64,000 nucleotides of DNA from Actinomadura barringtoniae (GTDB lineage Bacteria; Actinomycetota; Actinomycetes; Streptosporangiales; Streptosporangiaceae), in NCBI RefSeq assembly GCF_017573505.1, contig NZ_JAGEOJ010000013.1, positions 124,001-188,000 on the forward strand. Reading direction: 5' to 3'. The position numbers and the translations under genes were made by a program. This document shows positions 42,891-52,640 of the stretch, one piece after another (position 1 is the first letter of the stretch; the number at the start of each line of letters is the position of its first letter). The notes beneath the pieces were generated by a model. The model was given only the letters and a program-made list of their open reading frames with translations, was not told the DNA's origin and ran no database searches.

Positions 42891-43691
42891 CTAGGCGAGC
42901 CCCGCGCGGTCGAGGAGGTAGGCCGTCATAGGGGCGTAATGCTGGGCCGATACGCCGTCGTCCAGGGGAACCGCGACGTCGATCTTGCCCTCCTCGGCCC
43001 CGACGAACAGTGCTGGATCGTTACAGTCAGCGAATCCGACGGTGTCGATCCCCGCCTGACCGGCGGCGCCCGCCCAGCCATGATCGGCGATGGCCAGATC
43101 CGGCCAAGATTCCGAATCCCTTGCGAGTTCGGCCAGCATCGCCTCCATCGGGGCGGCGTCGTGGGTGTGGTGCGTCCTCCCCTGACCCTCCAGCATCGCC
43201 ACCCCCTCCGGTGCGTAGACGATCTCCCGATCCTCGTAGCCGTAGCCGGTCTCGGTCTCGTACGACCAGCCCGCCGCGGGCGTCAGGACCGTGCAGCCGC
43301 GCGCGGTGAGGGCCCGCGAGATCGCCTGGTAGACCGGTGTCAGCGTGGCCGGGTGCCCGGTCGCCAGCACGACCCGCTCCCGCCGCCGCGCCGCCAGCCC
43401 GATCCGCTCGCCCATCGCCTCGATCGCGTCGATCGTGAGGTCGGGGTCGATCGTGTCATCGCCGTACAGGTGCATCGGGTCCGGGTTCACCCCGACCCGC
43501 TCGACCATCACGCGCAGGATCTCCCGCTCGTTCCAGGTCGGCTTCAGGTCCATGCCGAGCAGGTAGTACGGGTTGCGCATCGCCATCCGCCGGTAGTGCA
43601 GCAGGTTGTTCTGCCGCGGCGTGGCGATCTCGCCGGAGATCATCGTGCGGACCAGGTGGGCGCGCAGCTCGGCGCGGGTCGGCACGGTCAT
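42891..43691 (-). CDS. conserved actinobacterial protein, phosphatase-like
   Basis: 266 residues, soluble. Contains VVLATGHPATLTPVYQAISRALTARG and DLAIADHGWAGAAGQAGIDTVGFADCNDP. This family is generally annotated as a phosphatase in actinobacterial genomes, but I do not see a standard catalytic motif. ATG start. Same strand as the HTH gene, 340 nt upstream of it. Confidence 0.7.
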   Translation of the reverse strand: MTVPTRAELRAHLVRTMISGEIATPRQNNLLHYRRMAMRNPYYLLGMDLKPTWNEREILRVMVERVGVNPDPMHLYGDDTIDPDLTIDAIEAMGERIGLAARRRERVVLATGHPATLTPVYQAISRALTARGCTVLTPAAGWSYETETGYGYEDREIVYAPEGVAMLEGQGRTHHTHDAAPMEAMLAELARDSESWPDLAIADHGWAGAAGQAGIDTVGFADCNDPALFVGAEEGKIDVAVPLDDGVSAQHYAPMTAYLLDRAGLA

Positions 43692-43853
43692 CAGTCTTCC
43701 CCCAAGCTCGCGCCGCCGCCCGGCGACGCGGGTGTGATCAAAGCGTACGGAATCCGGGCACAGGAAGGCGTCAAGGCGTCCGGCGGCGTAGCGGCATGCA
43801 GGAGCGTCAAGGCGTGCGGCGGGGGCGAGGGGGCGCGGGGATCGGTCACGCGG

Positions 43854-45071
43854 TCACTCGTCGGTCAGGGGGTCGAGGCCGTGCTCGGGGAACACGGCGC
43901 GCCGGGTCGCCAGGACGGCCTGGTCGATGGGGTTGGCCGGGTCGAAGCCGCCGCCCCACCGGTGCACCTCCACGACCTCGGTGCCGTCGGTCATCCGGCG
44001 CGGCGCGATCTCCTGCGTCCGCCGCCGGACGAAGTCGCGCCAGGGCTCGGGCGTCGCGGCGCCGGGGTCGATCGGGCGGCCCGCGGCCTCGGCGAGCAGG
44101 TGCGTCCACGCCCGCGGTACGACCTGGACCAGCTCGTAGCCCCCGCCGCCGGTGGCGAGCCAGCGGCCGCCCGCGGTCTCGTGCGCCAGCCGGTGCAGCT
44201 GCTCGTACGCGGTGCGCTGGCCGTCCACGCTGAGGGACAGATGGGCCAGCGGGTCGAGCGAATGCGCGTCGGCGCCGTGCTGGGTCACCAGGATCTGCGG
44301 CCGGAACTCGCGCAGCAGCGGCGGCACGATCGCGTCGAAGGCCCGTAGCCACAGGGCGTCGCCGGTGCCGGGCGGCAGCGCGACGTTGACGGCGGTGCCC
44401 TCGGCACCGGGCGCGCCGGTCTCGTTCGGGAAGCCGGTGCCGGGGAAGAGCGTGCGCGGCGTCTCGTGGAGGCTGATCGTCATGACCCGCGGGTCGTCGT
44501 AGAAGGCCGCCTGCACGCCGTCGCCGTGGTGGACGTCCACGTCGACGTAGGCGATCCGCTCGGCGCCGTTCCGCAGGAGCCAGGCGATCGCGATCGCCGG
44601 GTCGTTGTAGACACAGAAGCCGCTGGCGGCGCCGGCGAGGGCGTGGTGGAGCCCGCCGGAGATGTTGGCGGCGTGCTCGCTCTGCCCCGTCCAGACCGCC
44701 TCCGCGCCGGCGACCGAGGCGCCCACGACGAGCGAGGTCGCCTCGTGCATGCCGAGGAAGACCGGATTGTCGGGCGTGCCGAGGCCGTACTTGATCTCGG
44801 GGAGGCCGGTCTCGCCCGCGCTCTTCACCGCCGCGATGTAGGCCTCTTCGTGAACGAGGCGGAGCAGCTCTTCGGGGGCGGGGGCGAACTCTTCGACGTC
44901 GACATTGCCGCTGTCGAGAAGGGCGAATTCGCGCGCGAGCTCCATGGTCAACTCGACGCGAACGGGATTCATGGGGTGAGTGGGGCCGAAGTCGTACGAG
45001 ATGAGCCTGTCGTCCCAGAAGACCTTGAGCCCGCAGTTCCGGGGATTCTGGGGCGAGTCGGCGCTGCTCAT
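43854..45071 (-). CDS. acuC: AcuC-like histone deacetylase family protein
   Basis: 405 residues from ATG 45071. Zinc-dependent deacetylase fold: YDFGPTHPMNPVRVELT, SGGLHHALAGAASGFCVYND, YVDVDVHHGDGVQAAFYDDP, TQHGADAHSLDPLAHL and GGGGYEL. AcuC removes acetyl groups from acetyl-CoA synthetase lysine and from small molecules. Divergent from the esterase gene. Confidence 0.9.
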   Translation of the reverse strand: MSSADSPQNPRNCGLKVFWDDRLISYDFGPTHPMNPVRVELTMELAREFALLDSGNVDVEEFAPAPEELLRLVHEEAYIAAVKSAGETGLPEIKYGLGTPDNPVFLGMHEATSLVVGASVAGAEAVWTGQSEHAANISGGLHHALAGAASGFCVYNDPAIAIAWLLRNGAERIAYVDVDVHHGDGVQAAFYDDPRVMTISLHETPRTLFPGTGFPNETGAPGAEGTAVNVALPPGTGDALWLRAFDAIVPPLLREFRPQILVTQHGADAHSLDPLAHLSLSVDGQRTAYEQLHRLAHETAGGRWLATGGGGYELVQVVPRAWTHLLAEAAGRPIDPGAATPEPWRDFVRRRTQEIAPRRMTDGTEVVEVHRWGGGFDPANPIDQAVLATRRAVFPEHGLDPLTDE

Positions 45072-45266
45072 GCACTCACGGTATCGCCTTGCCGACTCGC
45101 CGCTGGCCGTGGCCCATGTCACGACTCAGGGCGACCGAATGGATACACCGGGGTGGCCGTCAAGCCCCCAAACCCCTATCGATGACACAAAGTTGTGACG
45201 TGAACTACCGGGAAATAGCGGGCATCTATGAAACACAGATGAAACAGAGCGAGCGGGGTTCCGGAG

Positions 45267-46391
45267 ATGGATTCGATCACTCCCTCCGAACTGCCGGCAG
45301 AGGTGACCCCTCTGCCGGGTGTCAGCGCGAGCGCCGCCACGGCGGGCGCCGCGACCACGTCCTCCGCTTCTCCCCGCAAGCGACGGCGTCCCTATGAACG
45401 CAAGCCGACCGTGCGCAGCCGAGCCATCTCCCAGGCCCTGCGCATCGGCGTCCGGCCGTTCGTGCACTACGCCCCCAACCTTTCGGTGGGGATCCGTACC
45501 GCCCGTTCAACGGTGGACGCCGCGTCCCTGCTGATGCGGCCCACCCAGCGCGTCCGGATCGAGCCGCTGATCGACCCGCAGGTCGAGAAGGGCAGGGGCG
45601 CCGCGGCCGAACGGCGCCCGATCGTCGGCGAGTGGGTCACCTCCCGCGGCGACGGCTCCGACGGGGTGAACGGCGCGATCCTCTACCTGCACGGCGGCGC
45701 CTACATCGTCTGCTCCCCCCGCACGCACCGGCCGATCACCTCCCGCCTGGCGGTCGACACGGGCCTGCCGGTACTGGTCCCCCGGTACCGGCTGGCCCCC
45801 GAGCACCCGTTCCCCGCGCCGCTCGAGGACGCCCTGGCCGCGTACAAGTGGCTGATGGCCCGCGGCGTCCCCGGCTCCCGCATCGTGATCGCGGGCGACT
45901 CGGCCGGCGGTCACCTCGCGGCGTGCCTGACCGGGGAGATCTGCCGTACGGGCCTGCCGGGGCCGGCCGGGACGGTCCTGTTCTCGCCGTGGGTGGATCT
46001 CACCTGCGAACTGTCCACCGCGGAGCACCGGAACGTCCGGGATCCGTACATCAGCGCCTTCGCGGCCCGCCGGGTCGCGCGGCTCGTAGTGGGGCCAGCC
46101 GGATTCGACGACCCGCGGCTGGCCCTGCTTACGCGCGCCTGGACGAACACGCCGCCGTTCCTCATCCAGGTGGGCGGCTCCGAGGTCCTGCGGCCCGAGG
46201 CCGAGGCGTTCGCGAACGCCCTGGTCAGGGCGGGCGGCCAGTGCGAGCTTCAGGTGTGGAACGGGCAGATGCACGTCTTCCAGATCCTCAACCGCGTCCT
46301 GCCCGAGGCGAGTTCGGCGATGCGGGAGACGGCCAGGTTCATTCGCGACGCTCTGGCGGCGGCTCCGGCGCAGGCCGAGGCGGTCGCCTGA
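45267..46391 (+). CDS. alpha/beta hydrolase, hormone-sensitive lipase family
   Basis: 374 residues. Oxyanion motif HGGAYIVCSPRTH, nucleophile GDSAGGHLAA, and C-terminal histidine in NGQMHVFQI. The first 60 residues are Ala/Ser- and Lys/Arg-rich. Acts on short to medium acyl esters. Overlaps a small gene on the other strand by 53 nt at its end. Confidence 0.88.
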   Translation: MDSITPSELPAEVTPLPGVSASAATAGAATTSSASPRKRRRPYERKPTVRSRAISQALRIGVRPFVHYAPNLSVGIRTARSTVDAASLLMRPTQRVRIEPLIDPQVEKGRGAAAERRPIVGEWVTSRGDGSDGVNGAILYLHGGAYIVCSPRTHRPITSRLAVDTGLPVLVPRYRLAPEHPFPAPLEDALAAYKWLMARGVPGSRIVIAGDSAGGHLAACLTGEICRTGLPGPAGTVLFSPWVDLTCELSTAEHRNVRDPYISAFAARRVARLVVGPAGFDDPRLALLTRAWTNTPPFLIQVGGSEVLRPEAEAFANALVRAGGQCELQVWNGQMHVFQILNRVLPEASSAMRETARFIRDALAAAPAQAEAVA

Positions 46392-46662
46392 CGTCAGGCC
46401 CCCCGCCAGGCCCCTCACCCGCGGGCCCCTCAGTTCCGGGCCGCCTGGCGTCCGAGCCGACCAGAAGCACCTCCGCCCGGCCGCCGGGTACGCGAACCGC
46501 GGCCGCGCGGAGGTGCTTCGCCAAACGTGGCCCCGAACGGGACTGTGCCCGCAGTGCGGCGAGCAGCGCCGCCGAATAGGACGCCATGAACGCCGGAACC
46601 CGAAGCCGCGCCAGCGTGCTTTCGAGCCGATCGGCCGCATCGTCATCGAACTGTGAGGTCAT
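46339..46662 (-). CDS. hypothetical protein with strong ribosome-binding site
   Basis: 107 residues. ATG 46662 is preceded by GGGGGAGG with 5 nt spacing. The first 60 residues look helical (DDDAADRLESTLARLRVPAFMASYSAALLAALRA has a clear heptad pattern); the last 45 are Pro/Gly/Arg-rich and run into the esterase gene on the opposite strand. No family recognised. Confidence 0.55.
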   Translation of the reverse strand: MTSQFDDDAADRLESTLARLRVPAFMASYSAALLAALRAQSRSGPRLAKHLRAAAVRVPGGRAEVLLVGSDARRPGTEGPAGEGPGGGPDVRRPPRPAPEPPPERRE

Positions 46663-46760
46663 GGTGGCCTCCCCCGGTTTTTGATCATGGTATTCGGAGC
46701 CGGGGGGAGTTGTAACGATCTTGATGAAAAAGCATGAATCGGGTTTGGGCGACGCCCGAT

Positions 46761-47948
46761 TCATTCGGTGCGAAGTGCTATCACCGGGTCCAGGCGCCCG
46801 GCCCTGCGCGCCGGCACGACGCCGAAGAAGATCCCCACCCCGGCCGACACCACGAACGCCACGGCCGGGGACCACCACGCGATGGCGGCGGGCACCGGGG
46901 AGTACGCGCCGATGAGCAGCGAGACCCCGGCCCCGATCGCGATGCCCACGATCCCGCCGATCGAGGTCAGCAGCACCGCCTCGACCAGGAACTGGGCAAG
47001 GATGTCCCGCTGACGCGCGCCGAGCGCCTTGCGCAGGCCGATCTCGCGGGTCCGTTCGCGCACGCTGACCAGCATGATGTTGGAGACGCCGACCCCGCCG
47101 ACCAGCAGCGAGATGGCGGCGATCGCGGCCAGCACCCCGGTCAGCGCCCCGAGGACCTTGCCGATCGTTCCGAGCAGCTGAGTCTGCGTGATCGCCGAGA
47201 ACTGCTGCCCCTGGTACTTGCGCTGCAGCGCGTCCACGACCTGCTTCTGCAGGCGCGGAATGTCGCCGCTGCTCGGCGCGCGGATGGCGATGAAGTCGAC
47301 CCGGGTGACCCCGAACATCCGCTGCGCGGTCGTGACCGGCACGTGGATCTCCGAGTCCCTGGTCTGCCCGAACGTCTGGCCGACCTCCTCGAACACCCCG
47401 ATCACCCGGAAGCGCGTCCCGCCCGCGATCGCGACCTGCCGTCCGACCGGATCGACGTCGCCGAACAGCTTGCGCGCGATGTCCGAGCCGAGGACGACGA
47501 CGCGGCGCCGCGTCTCCACGTCCGTACGGCTGAGGTAGCGGCCGCGGCGCAGCGGCCGGTTGAAGACGTTCTGCAGGTTCTCGTTGGAGCCGACGATGCT
47601 GGAGAACGTCTGGTTGCGCCCGGCCCGGACGACCTCCCCGGAGTTCAGGGCGACCGCGATGTCCTTCTCGTCCCCGGTGATCCGTCCCAGGTAGGCGACG
47701 TCGTCCAGCTGCATCCGGCTGATCGAGGGCGCCGAGCCGAGGCTCAGCTGGCCGGGCGCGACGAAGATGATGTTGGAGCCGAGCCCCTCGATCTCGTTCT
47801 GCACCAGGTCGCGCGCGCCGGTGCCGATCGCCACCAGCACCACGACGGCCGCGACCCCGATCACCACACCGAACATGGTCAGCGCGCTGCGCAGCCGGTT
47901 GACCCGCAGCGCCTCCAGCGCGACCCGGAACGACTCCCCGACCCTCAT
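46761..47948 (-). CDS. ABC transporter permease, MacB/FtsX family
   Basis: 395 residues. First helix about 20-42, large extracytoplasmic domain (MacB_PCD) about 45-265, and three C-terminal helices (FtsX domain). Works with the ATPase and membrane-fusion lipoprotein encoded upstream as a tripartite-like exporter or mechanotransducer. 4-nt overlap with the ATPase gene. Confidence 0.92.
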   Translation of the reverse strand: MRVGESFRVALEALRVNRLRSALTMFGVVIGVAAVVVLVAIGTGARDLVQNEIEGLGSNIIFVAPGQLSLGSAPSISRMQLDDVAYLGRITGDEKDIAVALNSGEVVRAGRNQTFSSIVGSNENLQNVFNRPLRRGRYLSRTDVETRRRVVVLGSDIARKLFGDVDPVGRQVAIAGGTRFRVIGVFEEVGQTFGQTRDSEIHVPVTTAQRMFGVTRVDFIAIRAPSSGDIPRLQKQVVDALQRKYQGQQFSAITQTQLLGTIGKVLGALTGVLAAIAAISLLVGGVGVSNIMLVSVRERTREIGLRKALGARQRDILAQFLVEAVLLTSIGGIVGIAIGAGVSLLIGAYSPVPAAIAWWSPAVAFVVSAGVGIFFGVVPARRAGRLDPVIALRTE

Positions 47949-48700
47949 GGTCGTCTTCGGGTGCCGGGCCCGCCGCCGGTGTCGCGTTCGATGAGGCCGT
48001 CGCGGATGTGGATCTGGCGGCGGGCGCGTTCGGCCACGTCGGGCTCGTGGGTGACCAGGACGACCGCGACGCCCTGCTCGGCGTTGAGGCGTTCCAGCAG
48101 GTCCATCACCTCGTGGCCGGTACGGGTGTCGAGGTTGCCCGTGGGCTCGTCCGCCAGCACCACGCCGGGGTCGCCCACCAGGGCGCGGGCGATCGCGACG
48201 CGCTGCTGCTCGCCTCCCGACAGCTGGGAGGGCCGGTGGCCGAGGCGGTGGTCCAGCCCGACCTTGGCGAGGGCTGCGGTGGCGCGGCGGCGCCGCTCCG
48301 CACGCCCGATCCCCCTGTAGACCAGCGGCAGCGCGACGTTCTCGCGGGCGCTCGTACGGGGCAGGAGGTGGAACGACTGGAACACGAAGCCGATCTGGGA
48401 GTTGCGCAGCTCGGCCAGCGCGTTCGGGGAGAGCTTGGCGACGTCCTGCCCGCCGATCCGCAGGACCCCGCTGGTCGGGCGGTCAAGGCAGCCGAGCAGA
48501 TGCATGAGCGTGGACTTGCCAGAGCCGGAAGGCCCGAGGATGGCCGCGAAATCGCCTTCGTTGATGCGGAGGCTTACGCCGCGCAGGGCATCTACCTGGA
48601 CGCCCTCCATTTTGTAGGTGCGGGTGACGTCCACTACTTCCAGCGCGGGCGCAGGCGCTGCCTCTAGCGCTTCCGGCGCGGGAGGGGCCGGCTCGTTCAC
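47945..48700 (-). CDS. ABC transporter ATP-binding protein, MacB/LolD family
   Basis: 251 residues. Walker A GPSGSGKST, signature LSGGEQQRVAIARAL, Walker B VVLADEPTGNLD. N- and C-terminal Pro/Ala-rich tails flank the domain. Overlaps both neighbours by 4 nt. Confidence 0.94.
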   Translation of the reverse strand: MNEPAPPAPEALEAAPAPALEVVDVTRTYKMEGVQVDALRGVSLRINEGDFAAILGPSGSGKSTLMHLLGCLDRPTSGVLRIGGQDVAKLSPNALAELRNSQIGFVFQSFHLLPRTSARENVALPLVYRGIGRAERRRRATAALAKVGLDHRLGHRPSQLSGGEQQRVAIARALVGDPGVVLADEPTGNLDTRTGHEVMDLLERLNAEQGVAVVLVTHEPDVAERARRQIHIRDGLIERDTGGGPGTRRRP

Positions 48701-50079
48701 GTGCTGAGCTCCTGGCCCTGCTTGACCGAGTCGGCGCCGCGCACGACGACCTGCTCGCCCTCGTCCAGGCCCCGCGTCACCTCGACCGTGGTGTCGCCCT
48801 GGGCACCGAGCTTGACCACGCGCCGCTCGGCCTTCCCGCCCACGACCGCCCAGACGACCGAGTCACGGCCGCTGCTGACGATCGCGGCGGACGGCACCGA
48901 CAGCACGTCACGCGACTCGCGTACGCGCAGGTCGACCACGGCGCTCATGCCGGGCTTCGGCCAGGGCGCACGGCCGCCGCCGGACATGGTGCCGTTCTTG
49001 AGCGCGAGGGTGACCTTGTAGGTGACGCCGCCGCCCGTGGACTCCTTCGGCGTGACGCCGATCCCGGTGACCTCCGCCTCGTACGACCCGCCCGGCACCG
49101 CGTCGAACTCCACGTCCGCCGCCACGCCGTCCTTGATCTGGAGAACGTCGGTCTCGTCCACGTCGGCGGCCAGCGAGAGCCGGGAGGCGTCGGTGACCGT
49201 CACTACGGCGTCGCCGCCGGAGACGGGCGCGCCCGTGGCGATCGACGAGGCGTCCTTGGCCGCGCCGCCGGTGTAGCCGCCCAGGCCCGCGAGGGCAGAG
49301 GCGGAGCCGGAGCCGCCGGCCTGCGACTGGAGCTGCTGCGGCAGCTTCGAGGCGAGGTCACCGAGGTTGCCGCCGCCCGCCGGGCCGCCGAGGCCGGCCA
49401 CGCCGTCGAACGGTGCCTTGATCGTGAGGCCCTGAACGGTGCGTTCGGCCGCCCGTACCGCCGCCCTGGTCTGCACGCGCTGGGCGTTGGTGATCGAGGA
49501 GAACGCCGAGCCGACGCTGCCCAGGCCCGCGTTCAGCCGTACGACCGCCTCACGCGCGGCCAGCGCGGCCGACCGGTACTCGCCCTCGGCCTTGGTGATC
49601 CCCGCCAGGACGACCGCGCGCTGCTTCAGATCGGGGATCTTCATCGCGTACTTGCGGGCGTCCGCGAAACCGCGCTGCGCGCTGCGGTCGGTACGGCGCT
49701 GGAACGCGGACATGTTGAGGGCGGACGGGATGGACGCGCCGCCCCCGGCCAGCGACTGGTCCGCCTCGCGCGCCTGGTCGAGCTGTTCCTTGGCCGTCGG
49801 CGAGTCGATCTTGGCGAGCACGTCGCCCTCGCGGACGCGGTCGCCGTCCCCGACGTACAGGCGCTTGATCGTGCCCTCGGCCGCGGCGCGCACGGTCGCG
49901 GTGGCGCGCGCGGAGACCGTGGCCGGGGCCTCCACGACCTCGGCCACATCGGACCTGGCGACCCGGCCGAGCCGGACCCGGTCCCCCTTCGTACCGCCAC
50001 TGCACGCGCTGACCTGGCCGGCCAGCACCACGGCGACCAGAACCGGGGGCAACCACCGCCGCGCGGACATGCGCGACAT
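48697..50079 (-). CDS. HlyD/MacA-like adaptor lipoprotein
   Basis: 460 residues. Lipobox near C26 (QVSACSGG). Biotinyl-lipoyl-like half motif (AAAEGTIKRLYVGDGDRVREGDVLAKI) near 65-95, coiled-coil hairpin about 110-210, a Gly/Ser-rich insert about 222-272, then beta-barrel and membrane-proximal domains. Links MacB-type permeases to cell-envelope substrates. First gene of the three-gene exporter operon. Confidence 0.9.
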   Translation of the reverse strand: MSRMSARRWLPPVLVAVVLAGQVSACSGGTKGDRVRLGRVARSDVAEVVEAPATVSARATATVRAAAEGTIKRLYVGDGDRVREGDVLAKIDSPTAKEQLDQAREADQSLAGGGASIPSALNMSAFQRRTDRSAQRGFADARKYAMKIPDLKQRAVVLAGITKAEGEYRSAALAAREAVVRLNAGLGSVGSAFSSITNAQRVQTRAAVRAAERTVQGLTIKAPFDGVAGLGGPAGGGNLGDLASKLPQQLQSQAGGSGSASALAGLGGYTGGAAKDASSIATGAPVSGGDAVVTVTDASRLSLAADVDETDVLQIKDGVAADVEFDAVPGGSYEAEVTGIGVTPKESTGGGVTYKVTLALKNGTMSGGGRAPWPKPGMSAVVDLRVRESRDVLSVPSAAIVSSGRDSVVWAVVGGKAERRVVKLGAQGDTTVEVTRGLDEGEQVVVRGADSVKQGQELST

Positions 50080-50213
50080 CGTAAAGCCGCGCCCACGCCC
50101 CGTCAGCGCTTCCCGAACGATCTTCGGTCCGCTGTCCTATCCCGGCCGGACACCTGAGACGTCCGTCACACCCGCCGCCACATCGGCCGCCACATCGGCC
50201 GTCACGGGGTCGT

Positions 50214-50633
50214 TCAGACGCGGGCGGAATGGATCGGGGTGCGCTGCCGCGATGGCTTGACCGTGGCGAAGCCGATCAGGGCCGCCAGGGCAGCGACGCC
50301 CTCACCGACCGCGCTGATCGTCTTCTGCGAGTACCAGACCGGTTCGTGCATGTTGGGCAGCGGGCCGAGGGCACCGACGTCGACGTAGTAGTAGAGGATC
50401 ACGGCGCCGAGGGCGCTGGCCGCGACAAGGAAGGCGATGGCGTACGTCCAGCGGTTCGCCAGGACCAGCACCAGGACGCCGACCACCGCCGCCAGGATCG
50501 CCTGAGCGTAGAAGAGGACGTCGCCGTGGATGCTGCCGCCCTCGACGTACTTCATGTCGGGCGCGTACTGCCAGTGCACCACCGCGTCGACCGCCAGTCC
50601 GGCGGCCACAAGAAGCCGGAGAACAATTCCCAT
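50214..50633 (-). CDS. small four-helix membrane protein
   Basis: 139 residues from ATG 50633. Four hydrophobic helices (about 3-20, 42-62, 66-86 and 108-128). Begins MGIVLRLLVAAGLAVDAVVHW, a pattern common to a group of actinobacterial DoxX-like or unnamed membrane proteins. No known function. Confidence 0.75.
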   Translation of the reverse strand: MGIVLRLLVAAGLAVDAVVHWQYAPDMKYVEGGSIHGDVLFYAQAILAAVVGVLVLVLANRWTYAIAFLVAASALGAVILYYYVDVGALGPLPNMHEPVWYSQKTISAVGEGVAALAALIGFATVKPSRQRTPIHSARV

Positions 50634-50753
50634 GTCTTCTACACGTCCCCAGGGCGGTACTTGGATCAATAGCCGAGCGTGATTGCCTGAAAACAGTCTA
50701 AGTCGGGTGATCGCCACGTCACCGGGCCGCCCTGGCCGCGCCCCCGACCGGGA

Positions 50754-51548
50754 TCAGCCGCCGGCCAGCTCGCGGCCCCGGTTGCGGGCGGCCTCGATGG
50801 CCTCCAGGACGGCTGCGCGGACGCCGTGCTTCTCCAGCTCGCGGATGGCGGCGATCGTCGTTCCGCCGGGCGAGGTCACCGCCTCGCGCAGCAGCACGGG
50901 GTGCTCGCCCGAGTCGCGCAGCATGACGGCGGCCCCGACAGCCGACTGGATCACCATCTCCAGGGCGGCGGCGCGCGGCATCCCGAGCAGGATCCCGGCG
51001 TCCACCATCGCCTCGACCAGGTAGTAAAAGTAGGCGGGACCGCTGCCCGACAGCGCGGTCGCGCCGTCCTGGAGCGACTCGGGGATGCGCAGCACCTTGC
51101 CGACCGGGCTCAGCAGCTCCTCGGCCTGCTTGAGGTGCTCCTCACCCGCGTGCGAACCGGCCGAGATCACGCTCATCGCCTCGTCCACGTGGACGGGGGT
51201 GTTGGACATGACCCGGACCACCGGGACGCCCTCGCCGAGCCGGTCCTCGATGAAGCCGGTCGGGATGCCCGCCGCCATCGAGATCACCAGGCGGCCGGCG
51301 GGCACGTGCGCGGCCAGCTCGTCCAGCAGGGCGCCCATGTCCTGCGGCTTCACGGCCAGCACGAGCGTGTCGGCGGTGCGCGCGGCCTCGGCGTTGGTGA
51401 CGATCTCGATCCCGTACCGCTCGCGCAGCAGCGCGCCGCGCTCCTCGCGGCGGGCGGTGGCCATCAGCTCGGACGGGCGGCGGCCGGCCCGGAGAACCCC
51501 GGACAGCAGGGCCTCGCCCATCTTCCCGGCACCCAGAATCGCGATCAT
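50754..51548 (-). CDS. proC: pyrroline-5-carboxylate reductase
   Basis: 264 residues from ATG 51548, preceded by GAGG; GTG 51554 is possible. Rossmann motif ILGAGKMGEALLSG; C-terminal substrate helix with LREAVTSPGGTTIAAI. Last step of proline synthesis. Ends near the small membrane protein gene; proline dehydrogenase lies immediately upstream on the same strand. Confidence 0.95.
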   Translation of the reverse strand: MIAILGAGKMGEALLSGVLRAGRRPSELMATARREERGALLRERYGIEIVTNAEAARTADTLVLAVKPQDMGALLDELAAHVPAGRLVISMAAGIPTGFIEDRLGEGVPVVRVMSNTPVHVDEAMSVISAGSHAGEEHLKQAEELLSPVGKVLRIPESLQDGATALSGSGPAYFYYLVEAMVDAGILLGMPRAAALEMVIQSAVGAAVMLRDSGEHPVLLREAVTSPGGTTIAAIRELEKHGVRAAVLEAIEAARNRGRELAGG

Positions 51549-51602
51549 TTCCACACCTCAGACGGGGGATCAGGGACCGCCCCAGCCTATAGCGGTGCGG
51601 CG

Positions 51603-52523
51603 CTACGACTTGCTGACCAGGGACCGCATGAAGAAGCCGAGGTTGGCCGGGCGCTCGGCGAGGCGGCGCATGAAGTAGCCGTACCACTCCTGGCCGTACG
51701 CGACGTAGACGCGCATCTGCGCGCCCTGGGCCGCCAGCCGCCGCTGCTCGGCGGGGCGGATGCCGTAGAGCATCTGGTACTCGAAGGTGTCGGCCTCGCG
51801 CTCGTTGAGCACGGCGAGCGCGCCCGCGATGTCGATGAGGCGGGGGTCGTGGGTGGCCAGCATGGGGTAGCCCTTGCCTGCCATGAGGACCTTCATACAG
51901 CGCACATAGGACTTGTCGACCTCGTCCTTGTCGGTGAAGGAGACCTCCTCGGGGGCCGCGTAGGCGCCCTTGCACAGCCGTACGCGCGATCCCTCGTAGG
52001 CCAGCTCCGCGCAGTGCTCCTCGGCGCGGCGCAGGTAGGCCTGGATCACCGCGCCGGTGCCGGGGAAGTCGCGGCGCAGCTCGTGCAGGATCTTGAGCGT
52101 GGAGTCGACCGTGGTGTGGTCCTCCATGTCCAGCGTCACCGTGGTGCCGGCCTGCTTGGCGGCGGTGCAGATCCGCCGGGCGTTCTCCAGGGCGAGGTCC
52201 TCGTCGAACGACTGGCCGAGCGCGGTCAGCTTCACCGAGACCTCGGCCCGCCTGCCGAGCTCGGCGCCGTTCAGCCGGTTCAGCAGCTCCACGTACGCCT
52301 TGACGGTCGACTCGGCCTGCCCGGCCTCCAGGGTGTCCTCGCCCAGCACGTCGAGCGTGACCAGCAGCCCCTCGGCGGTGAGCGCCTCGATGGCTCGCAT
52401 CGCGTCGTCGACGCCCTCGCCCGCGACGAACCGCTTGACGACGTCACGGGTGAAGGGGGCGGTCTCCACGAGTTTGCGCACGCCGCCACTGCGCGACGCG
52501 ATCAGCAGGGCCTGACGTAGCAC
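51603..52523 (-). CDS. proline dehydrogenase
   Basis: 306 residues from GTG 52523, chosen because AAGGGG lies six bases upstream and the protein then starts like its relatives (VLRQALLIASRS). TIM-barrel FAD enzyme that oxidises proline to pyrroline-5-carboxylate. Signature YGQEWYGYFMRRLAERPANLGFF is at the C-terminus. It sits with proC, so both directions of the same interconversion share a locus. Confidence 0.92.
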   Translation of the reverse strand: MLRQALLIASRSGGVRKLVETAPFTRDVVKRFVAGEGVDDAMRAIEALTAEGLLVTLDVLGEDTLEAGQAESTVKAYVELLNRLNGAELGRRAEVSVKLTALGQSFDEDLALENARRICTAAKQAGTTVTLDMEDHTTVDSTLKILHELRRDFPGTGAVIQAYLRRAEEHCAELAYEGSRVRLCKGAYAAPEEVSFTDKDEVDKSYVRCMKVLMAGKGYPMLATHDPRLIDIAGALAVLNEREADTFEYQMLYGIRPAEQRRLAAQGAQMRVYVAYGQEWYGYFMRRLAERPANLGFFMRSLVSKS

Positions 52524-52640
52524 TTCGATCCCCTTGTCCTGGAGGACGACTCTGTCCTTCCTTCTCCAGGTTATGCCCGGAAGGGAACCGACGATCACCC
52601 GCTGTCGAGGACCAGGTCAGAAGCCTGTTCAGGAGACCGT

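Noticed and set aside
45184..45201. Rex operator candidate around CACAAAGTTGTG
   Set aside because: The arms are in the opposite orientation to the Rex consensus (CACAA before TTGTG) and the spacer is 2 nt instead of 4.
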